From Ignavibacteria bacterium (GTDB lineage Bacteria; Bacteroidota; Ignavibacteria; Kapaibacteriales; UBA2268): a DNA stretch of 64,000 nucleotides. The position numbers were made by a program, and so were the translations under genes. The notes under the pieces are model-generated. The model had not been told where the DNA came from, ran no database searches, and saw only the letters and a list, made by a program, of their open reading frames with translations. The DNA lies in the NCBI GenBank assembly GCA_026416955.1, contig JAOAEE010000013.1:172841-236840 (forward strand). The letters are read 5' to 3'. This document shows positions 47,381 through 56,355 of the stretch, in pieces. Position 1 is the stretch's first letter. The number at the start of each line of letters is the position of its first letter.

Positions 47381-48199
47381 ATGAATTGGTATAGCGAACA
47401 AGAATTCTCCGACTTAAAGAAGCAGCAAGAAATACTTGCTAAATGTAGAATGCCGAAACACATTGGAATTATTATGGATGGGAACGGAAGATGGGCAATC
47501 GAACACGGATTAACAAGAACTGAAGGACACAAGCAAGGCATCGAAAGTGTCCGAGATATTGTAAAGGCTACTGCCCAACTTGGTATCCCTTATCTAACCC
47601 TTTATGCATTCTCTCTTGAAAACTGGAAAAGACCCTCTAGCGAAGTTGGCGTCTTAATGAACTTGCTAGAATATTATTTAAAAAAAGAAATTAAAGAACT
47701 TAATGCAAATAATGTCCGTTTGCTTTCTATTGGCAAAATTAGTTCATTACCAAAAAAAATTCAAAGACTACTCTTCGATGCTATTGAACTTACATCCAAA
47801 AATACTGGATTAACTTTGACATTGGCTTTAAGTTACAGCGGAAGATGGGACATTGTACGTGCGGTACAAATGATTGCACACGACATTCGAAGAGGTAATA
47901 TTTCGCCCGAGGACATTACCGAAGAAGTATTTTCATCTTATCTACAAACTGCTCCACTTCCCGACCCAGACTTGATAATTCGAACAAGTGGTGAAATGAG
48001 GTTAAGCAATTTTCTACTTTGGGAATCGGCATATTCAGAAATTTACATTTCAAACAAATATTGGCCCGAGTTCCGTCGCGAGGACCTTTACACCGCTATT
48101 ATCGATTATTCTGGGCGCGAAAGAAGATTTGGAAGAATTTCCTCCCAATTGAAACAAGAAATTCCCAATCACTTAGAAAAAGTTAAAACTGAAAAATGA
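47381..48199 (+). CDS. uppS: Isoprenyl transferase (undecaprenyl diphosphate synthase)
   Basis: Makes the C55 lipid carrier for peptidoglycan and O-antigen. 272 residues with a ~24-residue N-terminal extension. HIGIIMDGNGRWA carries catalytic D33; FSLENWKRP and RTSGEMRLSNFLLWESAYSE are conserved. The stop overlaps the bamA start (ATGA). Confidence 0.96.
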   Translation: MNWYSEQEFSDLKKQQEILAKCRMPKHIGIIMDGNGRWAIEHGLTRTEGHKQGIESVRDIVKATAQLGIPYLTLYAFSLENWKRPSSEVGVLMNLLEYYLKKEIKELNANNVRLLSIGKISSLPKKIQRLLFDAIELTSKNTGLTLTLALSYSGRWDIVRAVQMIAHDIRRGNISPEDITEEVFSSYLQTAPLPDPDLIIRTSGEMRLSNFLLWESAYSEIYISNKYWPEFRREDLYTAIIDYSGRERRFGRISSQLKQEIPNHLEKVKTEK

Positions 48200-50553
48200 A
48201 AAGAATAGGGGATTTTATTTTTCTTCTTTTTTTGGTCATTATTCTTTCGAGTAATTTTTCTTTTACGCAAAATCAAAAATCTTATTACATTTCCGATATC
48301 TATGTCGAAGGGAATGTATTTTCGGACCCTCAAACAATTATTTCACTTACCGGATTGAATCGCGGAGAAACTATTACATTGCCTTACGACAATAAATTGC
48401 AAAAGGCAATAAAAAATCTATGGAATAGAAAGCAATTCGAGGATGTTCAAATATTAGTCGATAAAATAATTGATAATTACATTTTTCTAGTTATTAAAGT
48501 TAAAGAACTACCAAGAATAAGCGAGATAATTATTAAAAACAACAAAAAAGTTTCGAAAGAAGATTTGTTAAAAATAATTAATAAAAATCGCGGGGAAATA
48601 ATTTCGAAATACGAAGTTTATCAAATCACACAAAAGATAAAAAAGAAATACCAAGAGGAAGGGCTTCCCTTTGCAAATGTTGATGCTCAGTTAACTCCCA
48701 GCGATACGCAGAACTTCCTACGCTTAGTTATCGATATCGACGAAGGTTTTAAGTATACTGTGAAAAGTATTGATTTCGTTGGTAACAATTATTTTTCCGA
48801 CAAAGACCTAATGGGTGCCTTTGAAGAAACTAAAACAAAGAGTTGGTGGCAATTTTGGCGCTCTGCAAAATTTGAACCAAATAATTACCAAAAAGATAAA
48901 GAACTTCTCTTATCTTACTGTAGAAACAATGGATTTATTGACTTTGAAATACTTGGAGACACTATAATATACGACGACAAAGAAAAGGAAGTCCATATTA
49001 AAATTTTCGTAAACGAAGGAAAGAAATACTATTTTCGAAACATTTACTTTTTAGGCAATTCTGTTTTCCCAAGCGAAATCCTTTTAAGAAGACTTGAAAT
49101 TTCCAAAGGGGAACCATACAATCAAGAAAAACTGCAACAAAATTTAAACGGAAACAAAGAAAACACCGACGCGATGAGCTTATATTTCGACAATGGGTAC
49201 TTGTTCGCACGAAGCGAAATTCAGGAAATCCGAATCGAACCAGACTCCTTGGATTTATATATTAGAATTTACGAAGGGAATAGAGTTACTATTCGGAAAG
49301 TAGATATTGTTGGAAACACGAAGACTAAAGACAAAGTCATTAGAAGAGAATTATATACATATCCGGGTGATTACTTCAATCGCTCTGCAATTATTAAAAG
49401 TGTAAAAGCCCTAGGATTACTAAATTACTTCAACCCAGAAACGCTTCGTCCCGATGTAAAAATGGTCGACAATACGAAAGTAGATATTGTTTACCACGTT
49501 GAAGAACGTTCGACAGATACTTTTAATGCTTCTATTGGGTTTGCTGGTTCTTTTGGTCTAACTGGAGCAATTGGCTTCTCTTTCAATAATTTTTCCATTC
49601 TTGAACCATTGAAAGGGGGTGGAGGTCAATTATTCAATTTCAATTTAGAATTTGGTCAAGCAAACCGATACAGAACAATTTCAATTGGATTTACTGAACC
49701 TTGGCTTTTCGACGACCCTACAACTTTGGGTTTCAATTTATATGATACAAGAATTATTTATAACCCAATAGATTTACGAAGAACAGGTTTCGGAATTAAC
49801 GTTGGCAGGAGACTTCGTTGGCCCGATGATTATTTTCGCATAGATGGTGGTTTTCGAGTGCAAAGGAACAATGTTGGCTCGGGCTACTCAAATTATTATC
49901 GTCCCGGGGTTTCAACAGAATTCACTTTATTTGAATCAATTTCTCGAATTAGCCTCGACAATATTTTCTTCCCAACAAGTGGGTCAAGATTCAGTTGGTC
50001 TAACGATATTGCTCTTGGTTCTTTTGGTATTGGTACAACGGACTTTTTCAAGACCCAACTCCGATTTGAAATTAATCAAACTGTTCTCAAAATCAAAGAA
50101 CTCCCAAGAGTTGTTCTGAATGTTAGTTCAAATTGGGGCTACATTACTGGGCTTAAATCCGATACTTCGATTAACCCAATTGAATTGTTTTTTATGGGTG
50201 GAACTGGTTTAAGTAGCGGATTCCCAGTTACACCTCTTCGTGGTTATCCCGACCAATCAATAGGTCCAAGAGGTGGTGGAAAAGTTCTTGCACGCCATTT
50301 TGCTGAACTCCGTTTTGCAGTTAGTTTGGACCCAATGCCAATATATTTTTATGGCTTCGTTGAAGCAGGAAATGTATGGAGTGAACTTAGTAGAACCGAC
50401 CCATTTAATCTAAAGCGTTCTGCCGGTGTTGGAGTGCAAATATTTCTTCAGGCTCTCGGTATTATAGGTTTCAGTTATGGATATGGCTTCGATAAAACAG
50501 ACGACACTGGTCAATTATCTGGTTGGCGTTTCCTTTTCCATATTGGACAATAA
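48196..50553 (+). CDS. bamA: Outer-membrane protein assembly factor BamA
   Basis: Omp85 insertase of 785 residues. Signal peptide about 1-25, POTRA repeats (about 28-440; YISDIYVEGN, IDFVGNNYFSD, IYFLGNSVFP, VDIVGNTKTKD), then a 16-strand barrel. The lid-loop motif is LRGYPDQSIGPRGGG, the RGF/Y element of the family. The gene lies between uppS and two ompH copies, the usual envelope-biogenesis neighbourhood. Confidence 0.96.
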   Translation: MKRIGDFIFLLFLVIILSSNFSFTQNQKSYYISDIYVEGNVFSDPQTIISLTGLNRGETITLPYDNKLQKAIKNLWNRKQFEDVQILVDKIIDNYIFLVIKVKELPRISEIIIKNNKKVSKEDLLKIINKNRGEIISKYEVYQITQKIKKKYQEEGLPFANVDAQLTPSDTQNFLRLVIDIDEGFKYTVKSIDFVGNNYFSDKDLMGAFEETKTKSWWQFWRSAKFEPNNYQKDKELLLSYCRNNGFIDFEILGDTIIYDDKEKEVHIKIFVNEGKKYYFRNIYFLGNSVFPSEILLRRLEISKGEPYNQEKLQQNLNGNKENTDAMSLYFDNGYLFARSEIQEIRIEPDSLDLYIRIYEGNRVTIRKVDIVGNTKTKDKVIRRELYTYPGDYFNRSAIIKSVKALGLLNYFNPETLRPDVKMVDNTKVDIVYHVEERSTDTFNASIGFAGSFGLTGAIGFSFNNFSILEPLKGGGGQLFNFNLEFGQANRYRTISIGFTEPWLFDDPTTLGFNLYDTRIIYNPIDLRRTGFGINVGRRLRWPDDYFRIDGGFRVQRNNVGSGYSNYYRPGVSTEFTLFESISRISLDNIFFPTSGSRFSWSNDIALGSFGIGTTDFFKTQLRFEINQTVLKIKELPRVVLNVSSNWGYITGLKSDTSINPIELFFMGGTGLSSGFPVTPLRGYPDQSIGPRGGGKVLARHFAELRFAVSLDPMPIYFYGFVEAGNVWSELSRTDPFNLKRSAGVGVQIFLQALGIIGFSYGYGFDKTDDTGQLSGWRFLFHIGQ

Positions 50554-50558
50554 TTTAT

Positions 50559-50566
50559 TAATTTTG
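50559..50566 (+). promoter_or_regulatory. Candidate -7 element (TAATTTTG) before the first ompH
   Basis: A perfect TAnnTTTG match ending 29 nt before the ompH ATG, directly after the bamA stop. It may give the chaperone genes extra transcripts in addition to read-through from uppS-bamA. Confidence 0.42.
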
Positions 50567-50595
50567 TAGTTTTATTCACAAATAATTGATTATTT

Positions 50596-51129
50596 ATGAA
50601 AAAAAGCAGTTTTATTTGGGTTCTTTGTTTTTTCCTTATTTTTAATTCATATTTTTCCTTTTCTCAAAAGGGAACAAGCCCTTCCGGATTGGCTTTCGGA
50701 GTTGTTGATGTGAACTTAATTGTTGAACAATTGCCCGAAGCAAAGGACGCAGACTCGAAGTTAAAAGAAATGCAAAAATCACTTCAAGACACATTGATGA
50801 AAATGCAAGAAGCTTTCCAGAAAAAAGTCGACAATTACCAAAAACAAAAAGGGATGATGCCCGCAGAACAACAACAAAAGCAAGAACAAGCCCTTTTGGA
50901 AGAACAACAAAAAATGCAGCAATTTTATAATGAAAAACTAAATGAAATTCAAAACAAACGAGAAGAATTCCTTGAACCAATTAGAAACAAGGTAAAATCA
51001 GCTATTCAATCTGTTGCCAAAGAAGAAAATCTTCCAATAGTTTTTGATAAAGGTAATCTTCTTTTTTCCGAAGATAAGTACGACATTACTTTCAAGGTCT
51101 TAGACAAAATAAAACGAGGTGGAAAATAA
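50596..51129 (+). CDS. OmpH/Skp periplasmic chaperone, copy 1
   Basis: 177 residues: signal peptide (to about FSQK, 24), an N-terminal strand FGVVDVNLIVEQLPEA, long Lys/Gln-rich coiled-coil arms (about 50-140), and a returning helix/strand ending KYDITFKVLDKIK. This is the Skp jellyfish layout; as a trimer it holds unfolded outer-membrane proteins for BamA. Confidence 0.92.
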   Translation: MKKSSFIWVLCFFLIFNSYFSFSQKGTSPSGLAFGVVDVNLIVEQLPEAKDADSKLKEMQKSLQDTLMKMQEAFQKKVDNYQKQKGMMPAEQQQKQEQALLEEQQKMQQFYNEKLNEIQNKREEFLEPIRNKVKSAIQSVAKEENLPIVFDKGNLLFSEDKYDITFKVLDKIKRGGK

Positions 51130-51162
51130 AAAATTCTACCCTCGATTTAATTTAGAGGGATT

Positions 51163-51855
51163 ATGAAAAAATTCATATTTGTAGGGTTCTTTGTTTTCAA
51201 TACTTTTTTTGCTTTTTCACAAAGAGTTGGCTTTATTGCTTCGGATATTATTCGCGATAAGTTCCCCGAAGCAAAGCAAGCAGAACAAAGAATCCGTTCA
51301 GTTGTTGAGGAATGGAAAAGGGAACTCGAAGACATTGACAAGCGAATTGAAAATTTAAAATTTGAAATTTCCAAAAACAGACTTATTTGGACAGACGAGG
51401 AAAAAAGACAAAAGGAAAAGGAACTTGAAGACTTGATTACACAAAAACTTACCTACTCTCGGAAGAAGTTTGAACCCGGTGGTGAGTACGATATGATAGT
51501 CAAAACAATTATGCAACCAATTGAAGATAAAATATACGCCGCTGTCCAAAAGGTTGCAGCCGAGAATGGTTTCGACATTATTTGGGACAAAAGCACAAAT
51601 CCTTTGGCATATGTCAATTACAAGTACGACCTCACTCTTAAGGTCCTTCGCGAACTTGGTGTAGATGTTTCCCAGATGGAAAAAGAATTGCAAGAAAAAA
51701 TTGCAAAGGACCCCAGAAACCAAATTAAAACTGAAACACCATCAACATTAAGAAAGAAGCAAAGAACAACCAAGAAAGAACTTGAACCTAAAAAAGAAAA
51801 AGAACAACCAGAAGAAATTCCCAAACAAGAACCAGAGGAAGAAGAACGAAAATAA
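51163..51855 (+). CDS. OmpH/Skp periplasmic chaperone, copy 2, with charged tail
   Basis: 230 residues: signal peptide (to about FSQ, 20), strand RVGFIASDIIRDKFPEA, coiled-coil arms, and KYDLTLKVLRELG. Unlike copy 1 it carries about 50 extra C-terminal residues rich in Lys, Glu, Gln and Pro (KKELEPKKEKEQPEEIPKQ). The tail looks disordered. Copies lie 33 nt apart; tandem skp genes are common in Bacteroidota. Confidence 0.92.
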   Translation: MKKFIFVGFFVFNTFFAFSQRVGFIASDIIRDKFPEAKQAEQRIRSVVEEWKRELEDIDKRIENLKFEISKNRLIWTDEEKRQKEKELEDLITQKLTYSRKKFEPGGEYDMIVKTIMQPIEDKIYAAVQKVAAENGFDIIWDKSTNPLAYVNYKYDLTLKVLRELGVDVSQMEKELQEKIAKDPRNQIKTETPSTLRKKQRTTKKELEPKKEKEQPEEIPKQEPEEEERK

Positions 51856-51865
51856 TTAACAATAT

Positions 51866-52924
51866 ATGAAATTCGAACAACCCAAATCTTGCCAAGAAAT
51901 AGCACAAGTTTTAAATGGAAGAATTGTTGGTTCCACTTCGAATTTGATATTTTGCTTAAATAGAATCGAATACGCAAAAGAAGGAGATCTAACATTTTTT
52001 GCTGATAAAAGATATTTAAAATATTTATCCCAATCGAGTGCAACTTGTGTTCTTGTTCCAATTGGATTTAATCTTTTACAACCAAAACAAGGTCAAGTTT
52101 TCATTGAAGTCGAAAACCCTTATCTTTCCTTCTTTCAATTATTGATACAAAACGACACTTATTATAAGCAATTTTCTTCATTTAAGCATCCAAGCGCCAT
52201 TATTGAAGGGAATACAAAAATTGCCGATACAGCATATATAGGAGCCAATGTTGTCATTGGGAAAAATTGTGAAATTGGCGAAAACACTATAATCCTACCA
52301 AATACTACATTATACGATAATGTAAAAATTGGAAAAAATTGCTTAATTCATTCAAATGTTGTCTGTTACTACAATACAGTTATAGGTGATAATTGTATCA
52401 TTCACGCTGGTGCAGTAATAGGTTCAGATGGATTTGGTTTTATCGAAAATAAAGATGGTACCTACACAAAAATTCCCCAACTTGGAAATGTAGTCATTGG
52501 AAATAATGTTGAGATTGGTGCCAACACAACAATCGACAGGGCAATCGTTGGGAGTACTATCATAGAAGATGGTGTGAAAATTGATAATTTAGTACAAATT
52601 GCTCATAATGTCCAAATTGGTGAAAACACAGCAATGGCTGCACAGGTAGGAATATCTGGAAGCACAAAAATAGGCCGAAGGAACCGCATTGCTGGTCAAG
52701 TTGGAATTGCAGGTCATATCGAAATTGCTGATGATGTGACACTTGAAGCTAAATCCGGAGTTCCAAAGTCAATCACAGAAAGCGGTGTTTATTTTGGTGC
52801 ACCTCCAAAGAAAAAAATTGAAGCGTTCAAGATATTGATGGCAACAAACGAATTACCCGAATTGCTACAAGAATTCAATAAGTTAAAAAGGATACTTAAG
52901 GATAAATTTGGAATTGATATTTAA
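51866..52924 (+). CDS. lpxD: UDP-3-O-acylglucosamine N-acyltransferase
   Basis: Adds the N-linked hydroxyacyl chain in lipid A synthesis. 352 residues. An N-terminal uridine-binding domain (about 1-105) is followed by a left-handed beta helix of hexapeptide repeats (about 108-310). The catalytic His is H247 in VQIAHNVQIGENTAMA. The C-terminal helix packs the trimer. Its presence implies lipid A. It ends the plus-strand run, 3 nt from the convergent PASTA gene. Confidence 0.95.
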   Translation: MKFEQPKSCQEIAQVLNGRIVGSTSNLIFCLNRIEYAKEGDLTFFADKRYLKYLSQSSATCVLVPIGFNLLQPKQGQVFIEVENPYLSFFQLLIQNDTYYKQFSSFKHPSAIIEGNTKIADTAYIGANVVIGKNCEIGENTIILPNTTLYDNVKIGKNCLIHSNVVCYYNTVIGDNCIIHAGAVIGSDGFGFIENKDGTYTKIPQLGNVVIGNNVEIGANTTIDRAIVGSTIIEDGVKIDNLVQIAHNVQIGENTAMAAQVGISGSTKIGRRNRIAGQVGIAGHIEIADDVTLEAKSGVPKSITESGVYFGAPPKKKIEAFKILMATNELPELLQEFNKLKRILKDKFGIDI

Positions 52925-52927
52925 CTT

Positions 52928-53662
52928 TTATCTTACAACTGTTAAGTCCACCAAAGTACCTTTTTTTACTAATTCACCAGCCTTTATTCCCTGGTTTAAA
53001 ACTGTATTCGGAAGATATGTTTGGTTGTCAACATAAACTATATTTCCTACTTGTAAACCTGATTCTGTAATAATTTTCAATGCATTGTCTAAATTCAATC
53101 CTTCAATAAATGGCATTTTTACCAAATCCACAGAACCCCGACTAACAACTAAATCGACTGTTCTACCATAACTAACTTTACTCCCAGGTTGAGGGCTTTG
53201 AGCAACAATTGTATCAATGCCAAACCTTTCATCATTTACATAAGTAATATTTCCTATATCAAGTCCGTTATTTTTAAGCAATATCCTCGAGTTTCTTATA
53301 TTTTGACCAATCAAATTGGGGACCTCGACTTCCTCTTTCCCTTGGCTAATTGTCAAAAACACATCCCTACCAACTCGAATAATTTGGCCAGCCCTAGGAC
53401 TTTGATTTATAACAGTTCCCGGAGGATATTGCTCGCTATAAAGTTCACTTACTCGAGCAATTTTTAAATTCAGACTCGATAAAGTCTTTTCTGCATCGGA
53501 AAGTTTCATCCCAACCAAATTTGGCATTTTTAAAGTTTCTTCGCTATGAACAAGAATAGGAAACAAAACCTTGTCCAAAATAACAATTGTAATAATCACT
53601 GTAAAAAAGAAACCAAACAGTACAAGAAGATAAGGTAAAATTACTTTAAACTTTTCCTTCAT
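52928..53662 (-). CDS. Stand-alone membrane-anchored PASTA-domain protein
   Basis: 244 residues. A short basic N-terminus and one transmembrane helix (about 8-31) are followed by three PASTA domains (about 45-112, 113-180, 181-244; MPNLVGMKLSDAEKTL, VPNLIGQNIRNSRILL, MPFIEGLNLDNALKII). PASTA units bind muropeptides or uncrosslinked peptidoglycan in kinases and PBPs. Here no kinase or transpeptidase domain is attached. A periplasmic wall-sensing or scaffold role is inferred. Confidence 0.92.
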   Translation of the reverse strand: MKEKFKVILPYLLVLFGFFFTVIITIVILDKVLFPILVHSEETLKMPNLVGMKLSDAEKTLSSLNLKIARVSELYSEQYPPGTVINQSPRAGQIIRVGRDVFLTISQGKEEVEVPNLIGQNIRNSRILLKNNGLDIGNITYVNDERFGIDTIVAQSPQPGSKVSYGRTVDLVVSRGSVDLVKMPFIEGLNLDNALKIITESGLQVGNIVYVDNQTYLPNTVLNQGIKAGELVKKGTLVDLTVVR

Positions 53663-53718
53663 AATTCAAAAGAAAAAATGCAATTTATATAAAACTTAAC
53701 TAATAAGGAATAATTTGT

Positions 53719-53726
53719 TAATTTTG
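53719..53726 (+). promoter_or_regulatory. Candidate -7 element (TAATTTTG) of the riboswitch transcript
   Basis: A perfect TAnnTTTG match. The predicted transcription start about 5-7 nt downstream coincides with the first base of the riboswitch P1 helix at 53731, which independently supports this assignment. Confidence 0.6.
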
Positions 53727-53730
53727 CATT

Positions 53731-53817
53731 TGTCCGTTGGGGGTGCTCAACTATGGTTGGGCTGAGAGGATACCCCTGGAACCTGATCCGGGTAATACCG
53801 GCGTAGGGAAACGGACA
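53731..53817 (+). promoter_or_regulatory. TPP riboswitch (THI element)
   Basis: Thiamine-pyrophosphate aptamer. P1 is formed by TGTCCGT (53731-53737) and ACGGACA (53811-53817). The diagnostic conserved segments are GGGGGTGC, GCTGAGA (53761-53767), ACCTGATC (53781-53788) and GGTAATACCGGCGTAGGGAA (53791-53810). TPP binding normally lowers expression of the downstream gene, here a TonB-dependent receptor. Confidence 0.97.
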
Positions 53818-53828
53818 TTTGCCCTACA

Positions 53829-53890
53829 TTCCAGGTTTAATCCTCTAACCTCCAAACGGATAGTTAGTTTGTTTAACTATTCGTGAGGAG
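53829..53890 (+). promoter_or_regulatory. Candidate expression platform of the TPP riboswitch
   Basis: TTCCAGG (53829-53835) is exactly complementary to CCTGGAA (53775-53781) in the aptamer. TCCTC (53841-53845) is complementary to GAGGA of the ribosome-binding site (53885-53889). ATAGTTA (53860-53866) and TAACTAT (53874-53880) form a hairpin that would bring these together. No terminator T-run follows, so control of translation is favoured. Confidence 0.5.
53885..53890 (+). promoter_or_regulatory. Ribosome-binding site of the riboswitch-controlled receptor
   Basis: GAGGAG, 5 nt before the ATG at 53896. It sets that ATG as start and rules out the in-frame GTG at 53890, which overlaps the site itself. 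Confidence 0.75.
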
Positions 53891-53895
53891 TGTTT

Positions 53896-56283
53896 ATGTT
53901 TAAAAAAACTCAAATCTTGTTTCTTTTGGTTTGCACAACCTACTTTGCTTCTTCGGTTGAAGAAGCAAACGACACTTTAAAAAACTATTACCTACCAAGC
54001 ATTACAGTCACTTCAACTCGTGCAATCCGAGGCGAAACACCAATTCCATTTTCAGAAATTCACTATAAAGACTTTGTTCCCATTTATACTACTCAAGACA
54101 TTCCTAGAATCCTAAGCGAAACGCCATCGATAATATCATTTTCACACAGTGGAAATGATATTGGATATTCTAACCTGACTATGCGAGGTTTCGACCAAAG
54201 AAGAATTGCTGTGTTGATAAACGGAATTCCCCAGAACGACCCAGAAGACCACAATGTTTATTGGATTGATTTTCCCGATTTTCTCCCAAATGTACAACAA
54301 ATCCAAATTCAACGAGGTGCTGGACTAAATAATTACGGGCAAGCAGCTATTGGCGGTTCAATTAATCTTAACACTGGAAATTTCCTGAACAAAAAAGGTG
54401 TAAGGCTTTACACTGGAATCGGTTGGCAGGAATTTGGATATAACGACAACTCGACCAAATTACATCCAAATGTAAGCAAATTTTCTATAGAATTTTCATC
54501 GGGTTTGGTAGATAACCAAGCATTCTATGGAAGATTGTCCCGAGTAAACTCACTTGGTTATAGAAATCATTCTTTTGCTTTTTTGAATAGTTATTTCTTT
54601 AGTTATGCCCGTTTCGACAAGAATATTTCTACTCAAATAAATGTCTTTGGTGGTCCAATTAACGACGGATTAGCCTACAACGGTTTACCAAAGGATTACA
54701 TTAAAGACAAGGAAAAAAGAAGATATAATTGGAACTATTGGGTTTACGATTCGAGTGGCAAAAAAGTTGATTACTTTTCTGAAAGAAGGAATCAAGAAAT
54801 CGAAGAATTTTCGCAACCCCATTATGAAATATTGAATGATTGGCAGATTACAAATAACTTACGATTTCTTTCAGCACTATTTTACTACACTGGCGATGGT
54901 TTCTTCGACTATGATGCATCTTGGGCCGATACATCTATGTTGCGATTAACAAGTGAATATGGATATTCCCTATCACAAAACCCAACTGGTACAATTTTTC
55001 GGGCGTTTGTTGGTAATAAACAAGGTGGTTGGATTCCAAGAATTGTTTGGAATCACGGAAACAATGAACTAACAGTAGGAGCAGAAATTAGATTTCACCG
55101 TTCAGAACATTGGGGTAAAATTCGTTATGCTGAATACCTTCCAACGAACTATAATCCCGAAGAAAAAGTATATTCTAATAATGGTGTCCGAGATATCGTT
55201 TCCCTATTTGCACGTGAAACAATTAAACCAAACAACAAACTATCGATTTCACTCGAAGGTCAAATTAATTACCAAAGGTATGCACTTAAAAACGAAAAGG
55301 CAAGAAACAAACCAGTATACTTTAGGGATATTAATGGAAATATAGTTGGTGGCGAAAACTACCTATTCGATATCAAATACTTATTTTTCAACCCAAGAGT
55401 GGGAATAAACTACAAACAAAGCGAAAATATTTCTTTTTTCGGTTTCGTTGCTTACACATCTCGTGAACCAAGAATGCATAATTTATATAGAGCGGATGAT
55501 TCCTATTTTGGTGCAAAGCCCCAGTTCAATTTTCAACGGATTAACGATGAAATTCGTTACGATTTCTCGAAGCCAAATTCTAAACCAGAAAAAATGCTCG
55601 ACATAGAATTAGGGGCAAACTTCAAACTATTTGAAAAAGTCGAAACAAATATAAATCTTTTCTGGATGGATTATAAAGATGAACTAGTAAAAACGGGAAG
55701 ATTAGATATTTTTGGTAATCCAGTTGAAGAAAATATTCCAGAAACAAACCATAGTGGGTTGGAATTTGAATTAAGCGCCAGAATTTTCGAAGGAGAGTTT
55801 GGAAATCTTAGTTTTAAAGCCAACTTTACTATCTCGAGTAATAGAATTACCAACTACAATTTCATCACATATGATAGCACAATTATTTCCTTTAAAAACA
55901 ATAGAATTGCTGGATTTCCAGATTTCTTAGGAAACTTTAGAATAAACTATTCCTTCGAAAACTTACTATTTTCGCTTTGGGGTCACTATGTTGGAAATTA
56001 CAGAACCGACAACTACGATAAATTAATTACCGAAAACAATGCATTAATTAATCACCTTCGTCAACTTGGTGATTACTACACAGATAACATCCTTGATGAT
56101 TATTTTGTTCTGAATTTGGACATAAATTACACTTTCAAGAAATTAATCTTTTTCAACGACGTGATACTTAAAGTTCAAGTAAAAAACTTGTTAAATCGAC
56201 TTTATGCAGCAGGTGCCGAAGGTAAAGAATTTTTCCCAGCTGCTGAAAGAAGTTACTTTCTATCTCTCGAATTGGGATTTTAA
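53896..56283 (+). CDS. TonB-dependent receptor, TPP-regulated (thiamine or precursor uptake)
   Basis: Outer-membrane transporter of 795 residues from the ATG at 53896. Signal peptide about 1-20, no carboxypeptidase-like domain. The plug starts near YLPSITVTSTRA and has LTMRGFDQRRIAVLINGIPQNDPEDHNVYW and QIQRGAGLNNYGQAAIGGSINL. The barrel carries NPRVGINYK and the C-terminal VKNLLNRLYAAGAEGKEFFPAAERSY and LSLELGF. The TPP riboswitch points to thiamine or a precursor as the ligand; this is inference from regulation. No inner-membrane transporter such as PnuT is adjacent. Confidence 0.92.
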   Translation: MFKKTQILFLLVCTTYFASSVEEANDTLKNYYLPSITVTSTRAIRGETPIPFSEIHYKDFVPIYTTQDIPRILSETPSIISFSHSGNDIGYSNLTMRGFDQRRIAVLINGIPQNDPEDHNVYWIDFPDFLPNVQQIQIQRGAGLNNYGQAAIGGSINLNTGNFLNKKGVRLYTGIGWQEFGYNDNSTKLHPNVSKFSIEFSSGLVDNQAFYGRLSRVNSLGYRNHSFAFLNSYFFSYARFDKNISTQINVFGGPINDGLAYNGLPKDYIKDKEKRRYNWNYWVYDSSGKKVDYFSERRNQEIEEFSQPHYEILNDWQITNNLRFLSALFYYTGDGFFDYDASWADTSMLRLTSEYGYSLSQNPTGTIFRAFVGNKQGGWIPRIVWNHGNNELTVGAEIRFHRSEHWGKIRYAEYLPTNYNPEEKVYSNNGVRDIVSLFARETIKPNNKLSISLEGQINYQRYALKNEKARNKPVYFRDINGNIVGGENYLFDIKYLFFNPRVGINYKQSENISFFGFVAYTSREPRMHNLYRADDSYFGAKPQFNFQRINDEIRYDFSKPNSKPEKMLDIELGANFKLFEKVETNINLFWMDYKDELVKTGRLDIFGNPVEENIPETNHSGLEFELSARIFEGEFGNLSFKANFTISSNRITNYNFITYDSTIISFKNNRIAGFPDFLGNFRINYSFENLLFSLWGHYVGNYRTDNYDKLITENNALINHLRQLGDYYTDNILDDYFVLNLDINYTFKKLIFFNDVILKVQVKNLLNRLYAAGAEGKEFFPAAERSYFLSLELGF

Positions 56284-56308
56284 TAAATATGATACACTTC
56301 TAGGAAGA

Positions 56309-56338
56309 AGGGCTGCCCAGTAGTAGCGAGGCAGCCCT
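56309..56338 (+). terminator. Hairpin terminator between the receptor gene and yicC
   Basis: A perfect 9-bp GC-rich stem (AGGGCTGCC / GGCAGCCCT) with a 12-nt loop, 26 nt past the receptor stop. A short T-run follows at 56344-56348. It probably also serves the convergent yicC gene. Confidence 0.75.
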
Positions 56339-56355
56339 CAGAATTTTTATGAAAT

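Noticed and set aside
53890..53895. GTG start for the TPP-regulated receptor
   Set aside because: It overlaps the last base of the GAGGAG ribosome-binding site; the ATG at 53896 has ideal spacing.
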